A stretch of 61,524 nt of DNA from Oxalobacteraceae bacterium (GTDB lineage: Bacteria > Pseudomonadota > Gammaproteobacteria > Burkholderiales > Burkholderiaceae_D). Under the pieces are notes generated by a model. It was given only the letters and a program-made list of their open reading frames with translations. It was not told where the DNA came from and ran no database searches. The stretch lies in the NCBI GenBank assembly GCA_021299035.1, contig JAJTGD010000010.1, positions 1-61,524 of the forward strand. Direction: 5' to 3'. Below, piece after piece: positions 60,868 through 61,524 of this stretch; the first letter of the stretch is position 1, and every line of letters starts with the position of its first letter. The position numbers and the translations under genes were made by a program.

Positions 60868-61524
60868 ATGATGACTTCCCAAGAGGAGCGTAGATTCGTT
60901 TTTTATAAAATTGATCGTCTGGCAAACCTTTGCCGACTTCTTTTGCTTTCCTTGTGGCTTCTTAGCCCAGCTAGTTGGGGCGCGATCGTCGATCCCCTGA
61001 ACGAGCGCGCCTATTTCGTCGATAAAGACGCTGCGTTTGATATCGGCACGATTGAACAAGCACCATTCAAGCCGTACGTAAAAAGATTAAATATCGGCTA
61101 CCAGTTGGCCCCGATCTGGATACGGCTACGCGTCACGCCCGTAGCACAGCCACCGGAATCTACCGGCAACTCAAGCTCAGGGCATTTGGTATTGCGGGTA
61201 GGGCCGCACGACACCAATCAAATCGAGGTGTATGAGTTCAGCGACGGACAATGGCTATCACAGACCGCTGGAGATTTTTTCCCTGCGCGTGATACATGGT
61301 GCGCCGACGATTACTTCTGCTTCAGATTGCGTGATCACTCGAGCGAACCTAAGACAATTTATCTGAAGATTCAGACCTATAACTTCCTGATGTTCGACTC
61401 GGAAGTACTGTCGTTGGAGAATCTTGCAGAAGCTAGCAGCAACCGAATGAAGCGAATTGCAGCTTCGCTGACGATGGCAGTCTTCATGCTAGCGATTGGC
61501 CTGTATTGGCTGACTCAGCATCGG
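60868..61524 (+). CDS. 7TMR-DISM-type membrane sensor, 5' part
   Basis: Open frame from ATG 60868 to the window end, at least 219 residues, no stop. A hydrophobic N-terminus (LCRLLLLSLWLLSPASWGA) serves as signal peptide, followed by a periplasmic domain (AYFVDKDAAFDIGTIEQAPF, GYQLAPIWIRLRVTP, TIYLKIQTYN) with the pattern of a 7TMR-DISMED2 domain, and then the first membrane span (MAVFMLAIGLYWL). Such proteins continue with a seven-span domain and an output module (histidine kinase, diguanylate cyclase or phosphatase), which lies outside the window. It is divergent from the TerB locus. Confidence 0.75.
   Translation, partial: MMTSQEERRFVFYKIDRLANLCRLLLLSLWLLSPASWGAIVDPLNERAYFVDKDAAFDIGTIEQAPFKPYVKRLNIGYQLAPIWIRLRVTPVAQPPESTGNSSSGHLVLRVGPHDTNQIEVYEFSDGQWLSQTAGDFFPARDTWCADDYFCFRLRDHSSEPKTIYLKIQTYNFLMFDSEVLSLENLAEASSNRMKRIAASLTMAVFMLAIGLYWLTQHR

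Noticed and set aside
60681..60869. Minus-strand 62-codon frame starting opposite the sensor gene.
   Set aside because: No ribosome site or family; it occupies the likely promoter region of the divergent genes.

Overview
The window reads as a chromosomal segment of an aerobic, phenol-degrading betaproteobacterium. The evidence for this is gene content: a DmpR-type regulator beside a multicomponent phenol hydroxylase and a complete meta-cleavage pathway, a phasin (polyhydroxyalkanoate storage), a betaproteobacterial-style TatB, and three exact sigma-54 (-24/-12) promoters. I cannot assign a genus from sequence alone. No rRNA, tRNA, CRISPR array, transposase or integrase was recognised.

Layout. 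1-2.8 kb: 3' end of glyA, then serine-glyoxylate aminotransferase and hydroxypyruvate reductase (serine-cycle type trio) with a terminator. 3-7.5 kb: an AcoR-like sigma-54 activator, a 19-bp palindrome, a sigma-54 promoter, and a two-gene unit (Tat-motif amidohydrolase plus small Cys-containing exported protein). 7.6-10.6 kb: di-haem oxidoreductase, small exported proteins and a stand-alone TatB. 10.8-25.2 kb: housekeeping and accessory genes (hydrolase, lytic transglycosylase, O-acyltransferase/SGNH pair, SulP transporter, BPL_N-like protein, phasin, SDR and aminotransferase, several small hypothetical proteins).

25.2-48.9 kb is the phenol catabolic region. On the minus strand lie dmpR, a GntR regulator and dmpD; divergently, a sigma-54 promoter drives dmpK-L-M-N1-O1, a five-gene branched-chain-amino-acid-type ABC transporter, then a second dmpN2-O2, dmpP, a ferredoxin, dmpB, a GlcG-like gene, dmpC-E-H, an SDR, and dmpF-G-I. 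Phenol would be hydroxylated to catechol, cleaved by catechol 2,3-dioxygenase, and processed by the hydrolytic (DmpD) or oxidative (DmpC, DmpI, DmpH) branch, then by DmpE, DmpG and DmpF to pyruvate and acetyl-CoA. The two large hydroxylase subunits differ sharply: N2 keeps all six diiron ligands, whereas N1 has Lys, Gln and Thr in place of three ligand glutamates, so N1 looks like a pseudoenzyme retained in the operon.

49-55.3 kb: a small membrane protein, a TauE/SafE permease, then a sigma-54 promoter followed by a TPR/GT41 (O-GlcNAc-transferase-like) glycosyltransferase and, one base later, a 1053-residue Ser/Thr-rich protein built of octapeptides with an exact 136-residue higher-order period. 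This looks like a dedicated glycosyltransferase-substrate pair. 55.4-61.5 kb: a small hypothetical gene with its own terminator, an outer-membrane protein of the meta-pathway (PF13557) type, and a minus-strand locus with TerB-like domains, 25-residue repeats, a membrane protein and a FlaG-like protein. That locus appears interrupted by two frameshifts, one of them a 19-bp tandem duplication. The window ends inside a divergent 7TMR-DISM-type sensor gene.
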